A stretch of 64,000 bases of DNA, from NCBI RefSeq assembly GCF_025506335.1, contig NZ_JANZYO010000001.1, positions 154,064-218,063 on the forward strand. The letters run 5' to 3'. The position numbers were made by a program, and so were the translations under genes. The DNA is from Mumia quercus (lineage in GTDB: Bacteria > Actinomycetota > Actinomycetes > Propionibacteriales > Nocardioidaceae). Below, one piece after another: positions 1 through 10,381 of the stretch; position 1 is the first letter of the stretch, and the number at the start of each line of letters is the position of its first letter. Below the pieces are notes generated by a model, which saw only the letters and a list, made by a program, of their open reading frames with translations, was not told the origin of the DNA and did no database searches.

Positions 1-1
1 G

Positions 2-298
2 CTCGCGAAGGAGACCGCCGAGCGTGTCGTCCTGCTCTGGGCACGCCCCGACCTGCCGCTCAACCAGTGGGTCGCGGAGCTGCGTCCCCAGCTCTCGCCG
101 GTCGCGCTCTCGGTCCTGTCCTTCGTCGACCCCTCCTCGTTGAAGCCCGCTGAGGTCGAGGGCGAGTCACGCGTGATGGCCGGGTCCCCCGCCCGCGTGG
201 TGGTCGCCGTGCCGACGACCGCAGGCGAGTACCGCGTGACCATGAGCCGTGAGACCGAAGGCACGGCGTGGGTCGTCGACCGGGTCAGCAGTCCGTAG
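2..298 (+). CDS. C-terminal part of an unknown protein (5' end outside window)
   Basis: An open frame enters from the left edge and stops at TAG 296-298, leaving 98 codons before the stop. The visible part has an Arg/Leu-rich segment with LLWARPDLPLNQWVAELRP, then a beta-rich tail ending WVVDRVSSP. That pattern resembles the C-terminal half of small NTF2-like or conjugation-accessory lipoproteins of actinomycetes, but I cannot name the family. It runs in the same direction as the membrane protein that follows. A TAGGCT -10-like box lies between them, so they are probably separately transcribed. Confidence 0.6.
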   Translation, partial: LAKETAERVVLLWARPDLPLNQWVAELRPQLSPVALSVLSFVDPSSLKPAEVEGESRVMAGSPARVVVAVPTTAGEYRVTMSRETEGTAWVVDRVSSP

Positions 299-345
299 TC
301 CCACGGCTACCCCCGGGGCCACCATGACCCCCTAGGCTGCGCTTC

Positions 346-1167
346 ATGCGCGCGTTCGTGTCGTTCCTGCTCGGGTTGCTCGCCCTCGTCGCCACGGCGG
401 TCGCCGTCCCCGGCCTCTGGGTCGATCGCAACGTCATCGACGAGTCCGGCTACGTCGCCCTCGCGGAGGACCTGGCAGACGCCCCGGACTTTCGCCGTGA
501 GCTGGCGTCGACCGTCTCCGAAGGGGTGCTGCGCGGTGCCGGCGTCGAAGGAGTCGGGCGGCAGCTGGCCGAGCCTGTGGTCCGTCGCGTGGCCGAGGGG
601 ATGACGGAGCTCCCTGGCTTCGACACCGCGTGGAGCGAGGTCAACCGCGAGTCGCACAAGATCAACATCACCGACATCCCGCCTGCCGAGCTCGACGGGC
701 GCCTCGGTGTCGACCTGACTCCGCTCGTCACGCTGGTGGCCGACGCGGCCAACCAGCGCCTCGGGACGGACCTGCGGGCGCCCGGTGATCTCGTGGTCGC
801 CGTCGGCACGCCTCAGCAGCGTACGGAGCTCGAGCGGGTCCGCGACGCCGCGCAGTGGTCGTGGGTCGCGCTGGGGGGCGCCGTCGTGCTCGCGATCGGT
901 GCGGTCGCGACGGCTCGCCGACGTGGGGTCGCACTCATGGCGCTGGGCGCGGGCCTCGTCATCCTTGCGGTGCTGCTGCAGGTGGCGGTTTCCACGGGTG
1001 GTGGGCTCGTCGTCGACCACGTCGCGCAGAACGCCGGCTTCGGACGCGCGCTCCTGGAGCAGCTGCAGGACGCCGTCGTCGCCTCGTTCGGGCGTTGGAT
1101 GCTCGTCCTCGGCGGTCTGGGCGTGGTGTCCGTCGCCGTCGGCGCGGTGGTCCGCGTCAGGACCTGA
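346..1167 (+). CDS. Multi-pass membrane protein of unknown function
   Basis: A 273-aa protein with one hydrophobic N-terminal segment (about residues 5-24), a polar extracytoplasmic middle (about 25-170), and three hydrophobic helices in the C-terminal third (about 176-195, 203-225 and 246-268). The layout is that of a conserved actinobacterial integral membrane protein of unknown function; I see no catalytic motif. The ATG lies seven bases after TAGGCT (333-338), which suggests a leaderless transcript and fixes the start. It converges with the holin-like gene and shares 11 bp with its 3' end. Confidence 0.75.
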   Translation: MRAFVSFLLGLLALVATAVAVPGLWVDRNVIDESGYVALAEDLADAPDFRRELASTVSEGVLRGAGVEGVGRQLAEPVVRRVAEGMTELPGFDTAWSEVNRESHKINITDIPPAELDGRLGVDLTPLVTLVADAANQRLGTDLRAPGDLVVAVGTPQQRTELERVRDAAQWSWVALGGAVVLAIGAVATARRRGVALMALGAGLVILAVLLQVAVSTGGGLVVDHVAQNAGFGRALLEQLQDAVVASFGRWMLVLGGLGVVSVAVGAVVRVRT

Positions 1168-1660
1168 GGTGCTTGCCCGCCTGCGGTGCTGCCGGCGTCG
1201 CCGCCGCCTCCGGCAGGTCGATCGTCACCCGCGGGTCGGTCTTGCCCTTGAGGGCGCTCGGGATCTCCTGGACGGTCGCGATCGTCTTCTCGGGCGCCTT
1301 CACCTTCTTGAGGAAGCGCACGCCCACGAGCGCGAAGAGCACGATGATCAGCAGCCAGACACCGGCCATCACGAGGAAGCCCCAGGTGAGGGCGATCGGC
1401 ACCTCGCGGTCGAACACCCACGCGAAGAAGAACGCGCCCGCCATCGACAGCATGGTGACCACGAAGAGCAGGAGCACCGCGACCGCGACGAGCAGGCCCG
1501 ACCCGACCGCGCCGGACTTCACGCTGACCCGCAGCTCGGACTTCGCGAGAGCGATCTCGCCGCGCACGAGCGTCGAGAGGTCACGACTGATGTCGGAGAC
1601 GAGTCTCCCGATGGTCGGCTCGCTGTCGCTTTCAGGTCCGGGTGCAGCGGGGTGGGACAT
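1157..1660 (-). CDS. Phage holin family (Phage_holin_3_6-like) membrane protein
   Basis: A 167-aa protein. The N-terminal amphipathic part (IGRLVSDISRDLSTLVRGEI followed by ALAKSEL) and the two long hydrophobic helices after it (about residues 55-80 and 90-115) are the signature of the PF07332 family, common in actinobacterial chromosomes. It is not evidence of a prophage; the family's role is unknown. I chose ATG 1660 over GTG 1663 because GAGGAG lies five bases upstream of the ATG. It is upstream of, and co-oriented with, no close partner: acs lies more than 100 bp away on the same strand with a terminator-like hairpin between them. Confidence 0.85.
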   Translation of the reverse strand: MSHPAAPGPESDSEPTIGRLVSDISRDLSTLVRGEIALAKSELRVSVKSGAVGSGLLVAVAVLLLFVVTMLSMAGAFFFAWVFDREVPIALTWGFLVMAGVWLLIIVLFALVGVRFLKKVKAPEKTIATVQEIPSALKGKTDPRVTIDLPEAAATPAAPQAGKHLRS

Positions 1661-1750
1661 CACGACTCCTCGGCGCCAGGGTGCAGTCGCAACGAGCCTA
1701 GGGGATGTGGACCGCGTCGCGTGAGTGCCCCGCGGGACCGGCCCGGAGTC

Positions 1751-1790
1751 GTCGTACGGATCGAGGGTGCGCGGCCTCGACCCGTACGAC
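1751..1790 (-). terminator. Hairpin after acs (candidate terminator)
   Basis: Two 16-base arms (1751-1766 and 1775-1790) are complementary at 15 of 16 positions around an 8-base loop, 13 bp downstream of the acs stop codon. There is no T-run, as is usual for actinomycete terminators. It probably ends the acs transcript before the holin-like gene. Confidence 0.6.
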
Positions 1791-1802
1791 GCGGGCCCGG
1801 GT

Positions 1803-3773
1803 TCAGTCCTCGCTGGAGGACGCCATCCCGGACTTGATCTGGTCCATCACGCCGGAGTCGGCCAGCGTGGTGACGTCACCGACCTGACGGTTCTCGGCGA
1901 CGTCGCGCAGCAGGCGGCGCATGATCTTGCCGGAGCGGGTCTTGGGGAGCTCGGCGACGACCATGATCGACTTGGGCTTGGCGATCGCGCCGATCTCCTT
2001 CGCGACGTGCGCACGCAGGTCGGCGACGATCTCCTCGCCGCCGTCGCCCGCGGACTCGCGCAGGATCACGAACGCGACGACCGACTGGCCCGTCGTGGCG
2101 TCCGTGGCGCCGACGACCGCGGCCTCGGCGACCTTCTCGTGCGACACGAGAGCCGACTCGATCTCGGTGGTCGACAGGCGGTGGCCCGACACGTTCATCA
2201 CGTCGTCGACGCGCCCGAGCAGCCAGATGTCGCCGTCGTCGTCCTTCTTGGCGCCGTCACCGGCGAAGTACACGCCCTCGAAGCGCGACCAGTACGTGTC
2301 GATGAAGCGCTGGTCGTCGCCCCACAGGGTCCGCAGCATCGAAGGCCACGGCTCGGTGAGGACGAGGTAGCCGCCCGACCCGTTCGGCACCGACTCGGCG
2401 TCATCGTTGACGACGTCGGCGCTGATGCCGGGCAGCGGTGTCATCGCCGACCCCGGCTTCGCCGCCGTCACGCCCGGGAGCGGCGAGATCATGATCGCCC
2501 CGGTCTCGGTCTGCCACCACGTGTCCACGACGGGAGCGGTGCTCGCGCCGATGGTCTCGCGGTACCAGACGTACGCCTCGGGGTTGATGGGCTCGCCCAC
2601 CGAGCCGAGCACGCGGATCGAGGAGAGATCGAACGTCGCGGGGATCTCGGCTCCCCACTTCATGAACGTACGGATCGCGGTCGGTGCGGTGTAGAAGATC
2701 GTGACGCCGTACTCCTGGATGATCTCCCACCACCGGCCCTTGTGCGGGCTGTCGGGGGTGCCTTCGTACAGGACCTGCGTCGCGCCGTTGGCCAGCGGCC
2801 CGTACACGATGTAGGAGTGCCCGGTGACCCAGCCGATGTCGGCGGTGCACCAGTAGACGTCCGTCTCGGGCTTGAGGTCGAAGACGGCCCAGTGCGTCCA
2901 CGCGGCCTGCGTGAGGTAGCCGCCGGTGGTGTGGAGGATGCCCTTGGGCTTGCCGGTGGTGCCCGAGGTGTACATGACGTACAGCGGGTGCTCGGCCGGG
3001 AACGCCTGGGCCGTGTGATCCTCCGAGGCCTCGTCCACGACCTCGTGCCACCAGACGTCGACGTCGGAGTTCCAGGCGACGTCCTGGCCCGTACGACGGA
3101 CGACAAGGACGTTCTCGACGAGTCCGGACTGCTCAGCCTCCACCTTGGCGACGGCCTCGTCGACGGCGGGCTTGAGGGCCGACGGCGCACCGCGGCGGTA
3201 GCCGCCGTCCGCGGTCACGATCAGCTTCGCGCCGCAGTCGACGACGCGACTCGCCAGGGCGTCGGCCGAGAAGCCGCCGAACACGACGGTGTGGATGGCG
3301 CCGATCCGCGCGCAGGCCAGCATCGCGACGACGGCCTCGGGGATCATCGGCATGTAGATGGCGACGCGGTCGCCGGCCTCCACGCCCAGCTCTTCGAACG
3401 CGTTGGCGGCCCTGCAGACCTCGTCCTTCAGCTGTGCGTACGTGAGGGTGCGGGTGTCGTCGGCAGGCTCGCCCACCCAGTGGAACGCGACCTTGTCGCC
3501 GCGCCCCGCCTCGACGTGGCGGTCGACGCAGTTGTACGAGGCGTTGAGCGTGCCGTCGGCGAACCACTTGGCGAACGGCGGGTTCGACCAGTCGAGCACC
3601 TCGGTGAACGGCTCGGCCCAGTCGAGCCGTCGCGCGGCGTCGGCCCAGAAGGCGAGGCGGTCCGCGTCGGCCTCGGCGTACGTCGCTGCCGTCGCGTTCG
3701 CGTGCTCGGCCAACGACGCCGGCGGCTCGAAACGACGGTTCTCCTGCAGCAGGTTGGACAGTGACTCTCCCAC
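1803..3773 (-). CDS. acs: Acetyl-CoA synthetase (AMP-forming)
   Basis: This 656-aa enzyme makes acetyl-CoA from acetate, ATP and CoA through an acetyl-AMP intermediate in the cytoplasm. Length and motifs fit the Acs family: the phosphate loop YTSGTTGKPKG, the ADIGWVTGHSY stretch, the core DTWWQTETG motif, and the C-terminal PKTRSGKIMRR whose lysine is the usual acetylation-control site. The reading frame stays open for another 109 codons upstream, but that stretch is Arg/Pro/Ser-rich and not Acs-like. GTG 3773 with GAGGAA just upstream gives the normal N-terminus. A CRP-like palindrome lies about 150 bp upstream. It stands alone, followed by a hairpin. Confidence 0.96.
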   Translation of the reverse strand: MGESLSNLLQENRRFEPPASLAEHANATAATYAEADADRLAFWADAARRLDWAEPFTEVLDWSNPPFAKWFADGTLNASYNCVDRHVEAGRGDKVAFHWVGEPADDTRTLTYAQLKDEVCRAANAFEELGVEAGDRVAIYMPMIPEAVVAMLACARIGAIHTVVFGGFSADALASRVVDCGAKLIVTADGGYRRGAPSALKPAVDEAVAKVEAEQSGLVENVLVVRRTGQDVAWNSDVDVWWHEVVDEASEDHTAQAFPAEHPLYVMYTSGTTGKPKGILHTTGGYLTQAAWTHWAVFDLKPETDVYWCTADIGWVTGHSYIVYGPLANGATQVLYEGTPDSPHKGRWWEIIQEYGVTIFYTAPTAIRTFMKWGAEIPATFDLSSIRVLGSVGEPINPEAYVWYRETIGASTAPVVDTWWQTETGAIMISPLPGVTAAKPGSAMTPLPGISADVVNDDAESVPNGSGGYLVLTEPWPSMLRTLWGDDQRFIDTYWSRFEGVYFAGDGAKKDDDGDIWLLGRVDDVMNVSGHRLSTTEIESALVSHEKVAEAAVVGATDATTGQSVVAFVILRESAGDGGEEIVADLRAHVAKEIGAIAKPKSIMVVAELPKTRSGKIMRRLLRDVAENRQVGDVTTLADSGVMDQIKSGMASSSED

Positions 3774-3919
3774 GGCGGTTCCTCTGGTCTCTCGTCGGCA
3801 CGTTCCGCCGCCCATTGTGCCCCGCGTCACAGCGGTCGCGGGGCCCGGGCAGCCTCGGATCGGCCGGCGGTGGCCCCCGCGCGCCGGGCGGCGGGGCCGG
3901 TGCGACGTACGGGCGGGAC

Positions 3920-3935
3920 TGTGAGGCGGTTCACG
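3920..3935. promoter_or_regulatory. CRP/FNR-type site upstream of acs; rest of 3774-4120 gap
   Basis: TGTGA-GGCGGT-TCACG matches the CRP-family consensus TGTGA-N6-TCACA with one mismatch. It lies 147 bp upstream of the acs start in the divergent gap between acs and the 117-aa gene. CRP homologues of actinobacteria (Crp, GlxR) are known to control acetate genes, so acs is the likelier target. The rest of the 347-bp gap is GC-rich with no gene that I recognise, apart from the -10 box described next. Confidence 0.4.
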
Positions 3936-4048
3936 GGAACGGCCTGATCGGCACGAGACAGCAGGCCTGAAATGACGGCAAATCGGGCATTCTTCTGTGT
4001 GAGACGTCACGGGGAGGGATGTGGGTGTGGTGGCGGCGCGGAAGGGGC

Positions 4049-4054
4049 TAGGAT
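4049..4054 (+). promoter_or_regulatory. -10 box for the 117-aa gene
   Basis: TAGGAT is a good actinobacterial -10 hexamer 67 bases before the GTG at 4121, implying a leader of about 60 nt. No convincing -35 is visible 17-18 bases upstream, which is common in this group. Confidence 0.4.
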
Positions 4055-4120
4055 GACGCGCACGGGGGCGGCACAGGACTGCATCGTTCGACGACCGCAA
4101 GCAAGACAGAAGAGAGCATC

Positions 4121-4474
4121 GTGACCGCGTATCCCGGTTGGCAGATCATTCATGAGGCCACGACCAAGGGCCCTTCGTCGATGCGTCGCGTCGTCATCTT
4201 CAGCCATCGCAGCGGGTCGCGTCTGCGACTCACGAGCGACTACCGCGGTGACGTGGCGACGACGGTGGCAGAGGCGTGGTCGACGATCGGCTGGGTCGAG
4301 GCCCACCGCAGCGTCGACACACAGCTCTTCCGGAGCTCGACTCCGAACGAGGCGGCGCTCGTCGACACGCTCGACCGATTGCTGATCGAGGTCTTCCGCC
4401 TCGCGAGCCAGATCGTGGTCGGCCCGCAGTCGACGCCGGCGCAGACGTCGGCGTTCAGCGACATGATGCGCTGA
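4121..4474 (+). CDS. Conserved-looking small protein of unknown function
   Basis: A 117-aa soluble protein that I do not recognise. It has no signal peptide or membrane segment. The N-terminal half is basic and beta-like (VVIFSHRSGSRLRL), and the C-terminal half is helical (PNEAALVDTLDRLLIEVFRLASQIVV). Codon use is normal for the window and it has a -10 box upstream, so it is probably real. It converges with the TetR gene, with only 4 bp between the stops. Confidence 0.6.
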   Translation: MTAYPGWQIIHEATTKGPSSMRRVVIFSHRSGSRLRLTSDYRGDVATTVAEAWSTIGWVEAHRSVDTQLFRSSTPNEAALVDTLDRLLIEVFRLASQIVVGPQSTPAQTSAFSDMMR

Positions 4475-4478
4475 GTCG

Positions 4479-5039
4479 TCACACCCGTACGGGGAGCGCC
4501 GCGCGCAACCCCGAGAGCACGAGGCCGAGCCCGAGGTCGAACGACTCCGGCGACCCGATCGAGGGGTCGTAGGCGATCGCCCCGGTCGCGCTCGCCTGCT
4601 CGTGCATCTGCCGCGCCGAGGCGTGGCCGAACACGAAGAGCATGATCGTCCGCGCGCCTGACACCGCGACGTCGTCCGCGAAGACGTCGAGCATCCGTAC
4701 GAGGCGCTGCTCGGGCTCCCGCGCGCCGAGTCCGAACGCGGAGGCCGTCGCGACGACCTCCGCCCCGTCACGTACCGCCAGCATCGCGTCGCGCGTCTCG
4801 TGGCAGAGCGCGCTCACCTGCGCGTCCCACGGTCCCGTCGCGTCCGGGCGGCGGCCGCGCGCGAGGATCTCGTCGGCCATCAGGGCCAGCAGCGTCTGCT
4901 TGTTGGGGACGTGGTGGTAGAGGGCGCTCGGCTGCACGTCGAGCTCGGCGGCGACCCGTCTCATCGACAGGAACTCCAGGCCGTGGGTGTCAAGCACCCG
5001 GAGTGCGCCGTGCACGACGTCCTGGAGGGTGTTCGCCAT
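4479..5039 (-). CDS. bioQ: TetR-family repressor, BioQ-like
   Basis: A 186-aa regulator: N-terminal TetR HTH (about residues 8-55, with MRRVAAELDVQPSALYHHVPNK as recognition region) and a TetR_C-type ligand domain. It is divergent from bioYMN, and the shared promoter carries two TGAAC-N3-GTTCA palindromes, close to the TGAAC-N3-GTTAC motif reported for Corynebacterium glutamicum BioQ. Function as biotin-pathway repressor is inferred from this context. On its own strand TAGAGT lies six bases before the ATG, so the mRNA may be leaderless and the operators would then cover its promoter (autoregulation). Confidence 0.8.
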   Translation of the reverse strand: MANTLQDVVHGALRVLDTHGLEFLSMRRVAAELDVQPSALYHHVPNKQTLLALMADEILARGRRPDATGPWDAQVSALCHETRDAMLAVRDGAEVVATASAFGLGAREPEQRLVRMLDVFADDVAVSGARTIMLFVFGHASARQMHEQASATGAIAYDPSIGSPESFDLGLGLVLSGLRAALPVRV

Positions 5040-5061
5040 GGCGGCACTCTATCGGTTAGCC

Positions 5062-5089
5062 TGAACGCCGTTCAGGTGAACACCGTTCA
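5062..5089. promoter_or_regulatory. Two tandem BioQ-type operators
   Basis: Box 1 (5062-5074) reads TGAACGCCGTTCA and box 2 (5077-5089) reads TGAACACCGTTCA. Both are perfect 5-bp-arm palindromes with 3-bp spacers, centred 15 bp apart. They fill the space between bioQ and bioY; box 2 runs into the bioY Shine-Dalgarno AGGAG. Confidence 0.85.
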
Positions 5090-5099
5090 GGAGACGCTC

Positions 5100-5714
5100 A
5101 TGACCCTCGACACCCCGGCCGAGCCGGCCACGACGGCGCCCGCCGCGACCAGGCGTGCGTTCTCGACCACCGATCTCGCGCTCATCGCGGCGTTCGCGGC
5201 GCTGATCTCCGCGTGCGCCTACCTGCCTGCGATCCCGGTCGGTGCCGCCGGGGTCCCGATCACCCTGCAGACGTTCGCGGTCATGCTCACCGGCTGTCTC
5301 CTCGGGCCCTGGCGGGGGTTCACCGCCGTCACGCTCTACCTCGTCCTCGGCGCGATCGGCCTGCCCGTCTTCGCCGAGCACTCGTCTGGCATCGGGACGT
5401 TCGCGAGCATCAGCGCGGGCTACCTGATCAGCTTCCCGTTCGCGGCGCTGCTCGGCGGGTTCCTCGTGAAGTACGTGGCGGGGCCGCAGCGCAAGACGCG
5501 TGCCGCGTGGGTCTTCCTGTGCTCGATCTCCGCGAGCATCCTCGTGATCCACCCGTTCGGCATCGTCGGGATGATGCTGCATCAGGACGTCTCGCTGTGG
5601 ACGGCGATGACCTGGGACGCGCCCTTCTGGATCGGTGACCTGCTCAAGACGACCCTCGTCGCGATCATCGCGGCCGAGGTGCACCGCGCCTTCCCGCGGC
5701 TGCTGCACCCCTGA
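5100..5714 (+). CDS. bioY: Biotin ECF transporter S component BioY
   Basis: A 204-aa membrane protein that binds biotin and delivers it through the ECF module encoded just downstream. Six hydrophobic segments and the BioY features VPITLQTFAVMLTG and GAIGLPVFAE are clear, with a Thr/Pro/Ala-rich N-terminal tail of about 20 residues. The start is ATG 5100, set by AGGAG five to nine bases upstream. The frame is open further upstream, but that lies across the operator and the bioQ gene. It is first in a tight bioY-bioM-bioN operon, one base before bioM. Confidence 0.93.
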   Translation: MTLDTPAEPATTAPAATRRAFSTTDLALIAAFAALISACAYLPAIPVGAAGVPITLQTFAVMLTGCLLGPWRGFTAVTLYLVLGAIGLPVFAEHSSGIGTFASISAGYLISFPFAALLGGFLVKYVAGPQRKTRAAWVFLCSISASILVIHPFGIVGMMLHQDVSLWTAMTWDAPFWIGDLLKTTLVAIIAAEVHRAFPRLLHP

Positions 5715-5715
5715 C

Positions 5716-6429
5716 GTGCCGACGCTGACGTTCGACGGCGCAGGAGTCACCGTCCCCACCCCTGCGGGGGACAAGGTGATCCTCGAGCCGACGACTCTCG
5801 AGCTGACCGAGCGCCGCATCGGCGTGATCGGTGCCAACGGATCGGGCAAGTCCACGCTCGCGCGGATGGTGAACGGGCTGGTGACGGCCACGACGGGCCG
5901 CGTCCTGGTCGACGGTGTGGACGTGGCCGCGCACGCCGCCCGCGTACGACGCCGGGTCGGCTTCGTGTTCACCGACCCCGCCGCGCAGGTGGTGATGCCG
6001 ACCTGCGTCGAGGACGTGGAGCTCTCCCTGCGGCGTCATGTGGAGCGGGCGGTCGAACGCCGTGCGCAGGCGCTCGAGGTGCTCGACCGGTACGGCCTGC
6101 GCGACCTGGCGGACACGAGCGTCCACTCCCTGTCGGGAGGGCAGCGTCAGCTGCTCGCGCTCGCCGGCGTCCTGGCGACGGAGCCCGCGGTCGTGGTCGC
6201 CGACGAGCCGACGACGCTCCTCGACCTCGCCAACACGCGTCGCATCGGCGAGGTGCTCCACGGACTGGACCAGCAGCTCGTGCTGGTGACCCACGACCTC
6301 GACCTCGTACGTGGGTGCGACCGCGTCCTGGTGGTCGAGGACGGGCGGATCCGCTTCGACGGAGCGGCGCACGAGGCGGTGGCGGACTACGTCGCCTCGG
6401 TCGAGCACACGCCGGTGGTCGCCCCGTGA
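5716..6429 (+). CDS. bioM: Biotin ECF transporter ATPase BioM
   Basis: This 237-aa ABC ATPase energises biotin uptake with BioN and BioY. It has Walker A GANGSGKST (residues 39-47), signature LSGGQRQ (139-145), and Walker B ending ADEPT (D163, E164) followed by the switch-region HD of VTHDLD. The GTG start is one base after the bioY stop; its end overlaps bioN by four bases (GTGA), so the three genes are translationally coupled. Confidence 0.93.
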   Translation: MPTLTFDGAGVTVPTPAGDKVILEPTTLELTERRIGVIGANGSGKSTLARMVNGLVTATTGRVLVDGVDVAAHAARVRRRVGFVFTDPAAQVVMPTCVEDVELSLRRHVERAVERRAQALEVLDRYGLRDLADTSVHSLSGGQRQLLALAGVLATEPAVVVADEPTTLLDLANTRRIGEVLHGLDQQLVLVTHDLDLVRGCDRVLVVEDGRIRFDGAAHEAVADYVASVEHTPVVAP

Positions 6430-7040
6430 GCTCGCCGTACCTCATCGGCACCTACCAGCCGGGCGACTCGCCCCTCCACCGCCTGCCGGTGGGGGTGAAG
6501 GTCGCCGGGCTGGCCGTCCTCAGCGTCGCCGTCGTCGCGGTGCGCAGCATGCCCGCCGCCTGGGCGTACCTCGCGGTCGCGCTCGTCGTGGCGGCGGTCG
6601 CGCGCGTGCCGTTGCGGCTGCTGGCGCGCGCCGCACGGGCGGTGCTGGTGGTGGCCGTCGTGATCGCCGCGTTCCAGTGGTGGTTCCACGGTCGTGACCG
6701 AGCGATCGAGACCCTGCTCGACCTCGTGACCCTCTCGTTGATGGCGGTCGTCCTGACGGCGACGACGCCGGTCAACGCGATGCTCGACGCGTTCGTCCGC
6801 TGGATCACGCCGTTGCGCCGCCTCGGCGTAGACCCCGACCGCGTCGCGCTCACGATCTCGCTCGCGATGCAGGCGATCCCGGGCACGTTCGCGATCGCGG
6901 CCGAGACCCGTGACGCGGCACGGGCCCGCGGGCTCGAGCGGCGCCCGCGGGCGTACCTGTCGCCGTTCGTCATCCGCGTGGTCGCGCGCGCCCAGGAGAC
7001 CGGGGACGCGCTCGCGGCCCGCGGGGTCGGCGACGACTGA
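6426..7040 (+). CDS. bioN: Biotin ECF transporter T component BioN
   Basis: A 204-aa EcfT-type membrane protein that links the ATPase to the S component. It has four to five hydrophobic helices and, in the cytoplasmic coupling region, the two Ala-Arg-Gly motifs expected of EcfT (ARARG and AARGV). Only one ATPase is encoded in the operon, as in BioMNY systems. The GTG start overlaps the bioM stop. Confidence 0.9.
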   Translation: MSSPYLIGTYQPGDSPLHRLPVGVKVAGLAVLSVAVVAVRSMPAAWAYLAVALVVAAVARVPLRLLARAARAVLVVAVVIAAFQWWFHGRDRAIETLLDLVTLSLMAVVLTATTPVNAMLDAFVRWITPLRRLGVDPDRVALTISLAMQAIPGTFAIAAETRDAARARGLERRPRAYLSPFVIRVVARAQETGDALAARGVGDD

Positions 7041-7061
7041 CGCAGGCGCGCGAGCCGGGCG

Positions 7062-9126
<2,065 letters not shown>

Positions 9127-9140
9127 GCCGGGTGCGGCGC

Positions 9141-9467
9141 TCAGGCCGCCATCGCGACGGAGCAGGGAGGCGTGCCGGCCTCGCGGACGGGAGCGAGGCC
9201 TTCGTGGACCGCGTACCCACGGGCGACCGACGCGACCAGATCCAGCATCGTGATGCCGAGTGCGGAGCAGACCGACGCGATGATCTCCGACGAGGCTTCC
9301 TTCTGGCCGCGCTCGATCTCGGAGAGGTAGGCCAGCGAGACCTGGGACGCCTTCGCGACGTCACGCAGCGTTCTGCCGCGTGCACGGCGCTCGCTGCGGA
9401 GCGCTTCGCCCAATGCCTCCCGCAGCAGCGGCGCGGGCTCCGGTGCGGGTGGGACGGGTGCGAGCAT
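9141..9467 (-). CDS. clgR: XRE-type regulator, ClgR-like
   Basis: A 108-aa protein with a Pro-rich N-terminal tail, an HTH (about residues 24-78) and a short tail. The core GRTLRDVAKASQVSLAYLS followed by EIERGQKEASSE is very close to ClgR, the activator of clp protease and recovery genes in Streptomyces, mycobacteria and corynebacteria. The C-terminal end here differs (CSVAMAA); ClgR is usually removed by ClpP through a hydrophobic C-terminus, so the AA end is compatible with that. I chose ATG 9467 over GTG 9476 because AAAGG is too close to the GTG. It is not beside recA/recX/cinA as in many genomes. Confidence 0.7.
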   Translation of the reverse strand: MLAPVPPAPEPAPLLREALGEALRSERRARGRTLRDVAKASQVSLAYLSEIERGQKEASSEIIASVCSALGITMLDLVASVARGYAVHEGLAPVREAGTPPCSVAMAA

Positions 9468-9546
9468 CGTGGTCACCCTTTCACGCTAGGCGGGGTACCC
9501 AACTTCGCGCCATCGCATTCGGGCCGCGTTCGCTCTCAGCAGACGC

Positions 9547-10332
9547 TCAGCGCAGTCCGATGCGCAGCTCGTCACCGGGGACCGAGGAGGGGTTGAGGGC
9601 GTCCTTGTGCACGACAGCGCGGTAGCAGCGGGTGGCATAACGCATCCGCAGACCGTTGTGCCCGCTTGCGTGGCTCTCGTACAGGGCCCGGACCTGGTCG
9701 AGGATCTGCTCGCGCTCGCGGAAGGCGCGGGTGGCGATCGAGGAGCGCGACGAGACCAGCGCGAGCAGCGCGTCGAGGTCGAGCTGCTGCCAGAACCCGA
9801 AGTCGGCGGACTCGGGCAGGTCGAACAGCCCGGACATCGGGAGGGTGTCGGTGAGCGCGGCGAGGTCGTCCGGCTCGGCGTCGATGATCGCGGTGAGCCG
9901 GCGGACCCAGGGGACGGACTCGTCGCGGGTGTTCCAGACGAGACCGAAGCGGCCACCCGTCCGCAGCACGCGCGCGATCTCGGGGAGGGTGCGCTCGGAG
10001 TCGAACCAGTGGTACGACTGCGCGGCGACGACGACGTCGAAGGAGCCCGCCGGGAAGGGCAGCCGCTCCGCCAGCGCGCGTACGACGGGCACCTCGAGGC
10101 GGGTGGCGAGCCGGCTGAGCATCGGGGCGGAGCTGTCGAGGGCCACGACATCGTGCCCGAGCGAGGTCAGCACGGCCGTCATCTGGCCGGGACCAGCGCC
10201 GAGCTCGAGGACGCGGACGGGGGTCTCGCCGACCAGCCAGCGCACTGCGCGGTCGGGGTACGACGGCCGCGACGCCGCGTACTCGTCGGCGCACGCGTCG
10301 AAGGTCCGTGCGCGCTCCGGGGACCTGTCCAC
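9547..10332 (-). CDS. Class I SAM-dependent methyltransferase
   Basis: This 261-aa protein has the SAM motif I VLELGAGPGQMT (about residues 40-51), the acidic end of strand 2 (VVALDSS) and the post-motif FDVVVAAQSYHWF typical of the UbiE/Methyltransf_11 group. The substrate is unknown. It is divergent from the conserved gene starting at 10382, with about 50 bp between. The GTG start is the first in frame. Confidence 0.85.
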   Translation of the reverse strand: MDRSPERARTFDACADEYAASRPSYPDRAVRWLVGETPVRVLELGAGPGQMTAVLTSLGHDVVALDSSAPMLSRLATRLEVPVVRALAERLPFPAGSFDVVVAAQSYHWFDSERTLPEIARVLRTGGRFGLVWNTRDESVPWVRRLTAIIDAEPDDLAALTDTLPMSGLFDLPESADFGFWQQLDLDALLALVSSRSSIATRAFREREQILDQVRALYESHASGHNGLRMRYATRCYRAVVHKDALNPSSVPGDELRIGLR

Positions 10333-10381
10333 AGGCCCGAGGCTATCAACGGGCTACGCCCCGCCCCGTATCCTGCAGGGC

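Noticed and set aside
1157..1660. Holin-like gene as a prophage sign
   Set aside because: No other phage genes are present; this family is chromosomal in actinobacteria.
1725..3764. 679-codon plus-strand frame opposite acs
   Set aside because: Shadow of acs; composition is that of a reverse-frame translation, with no domain.
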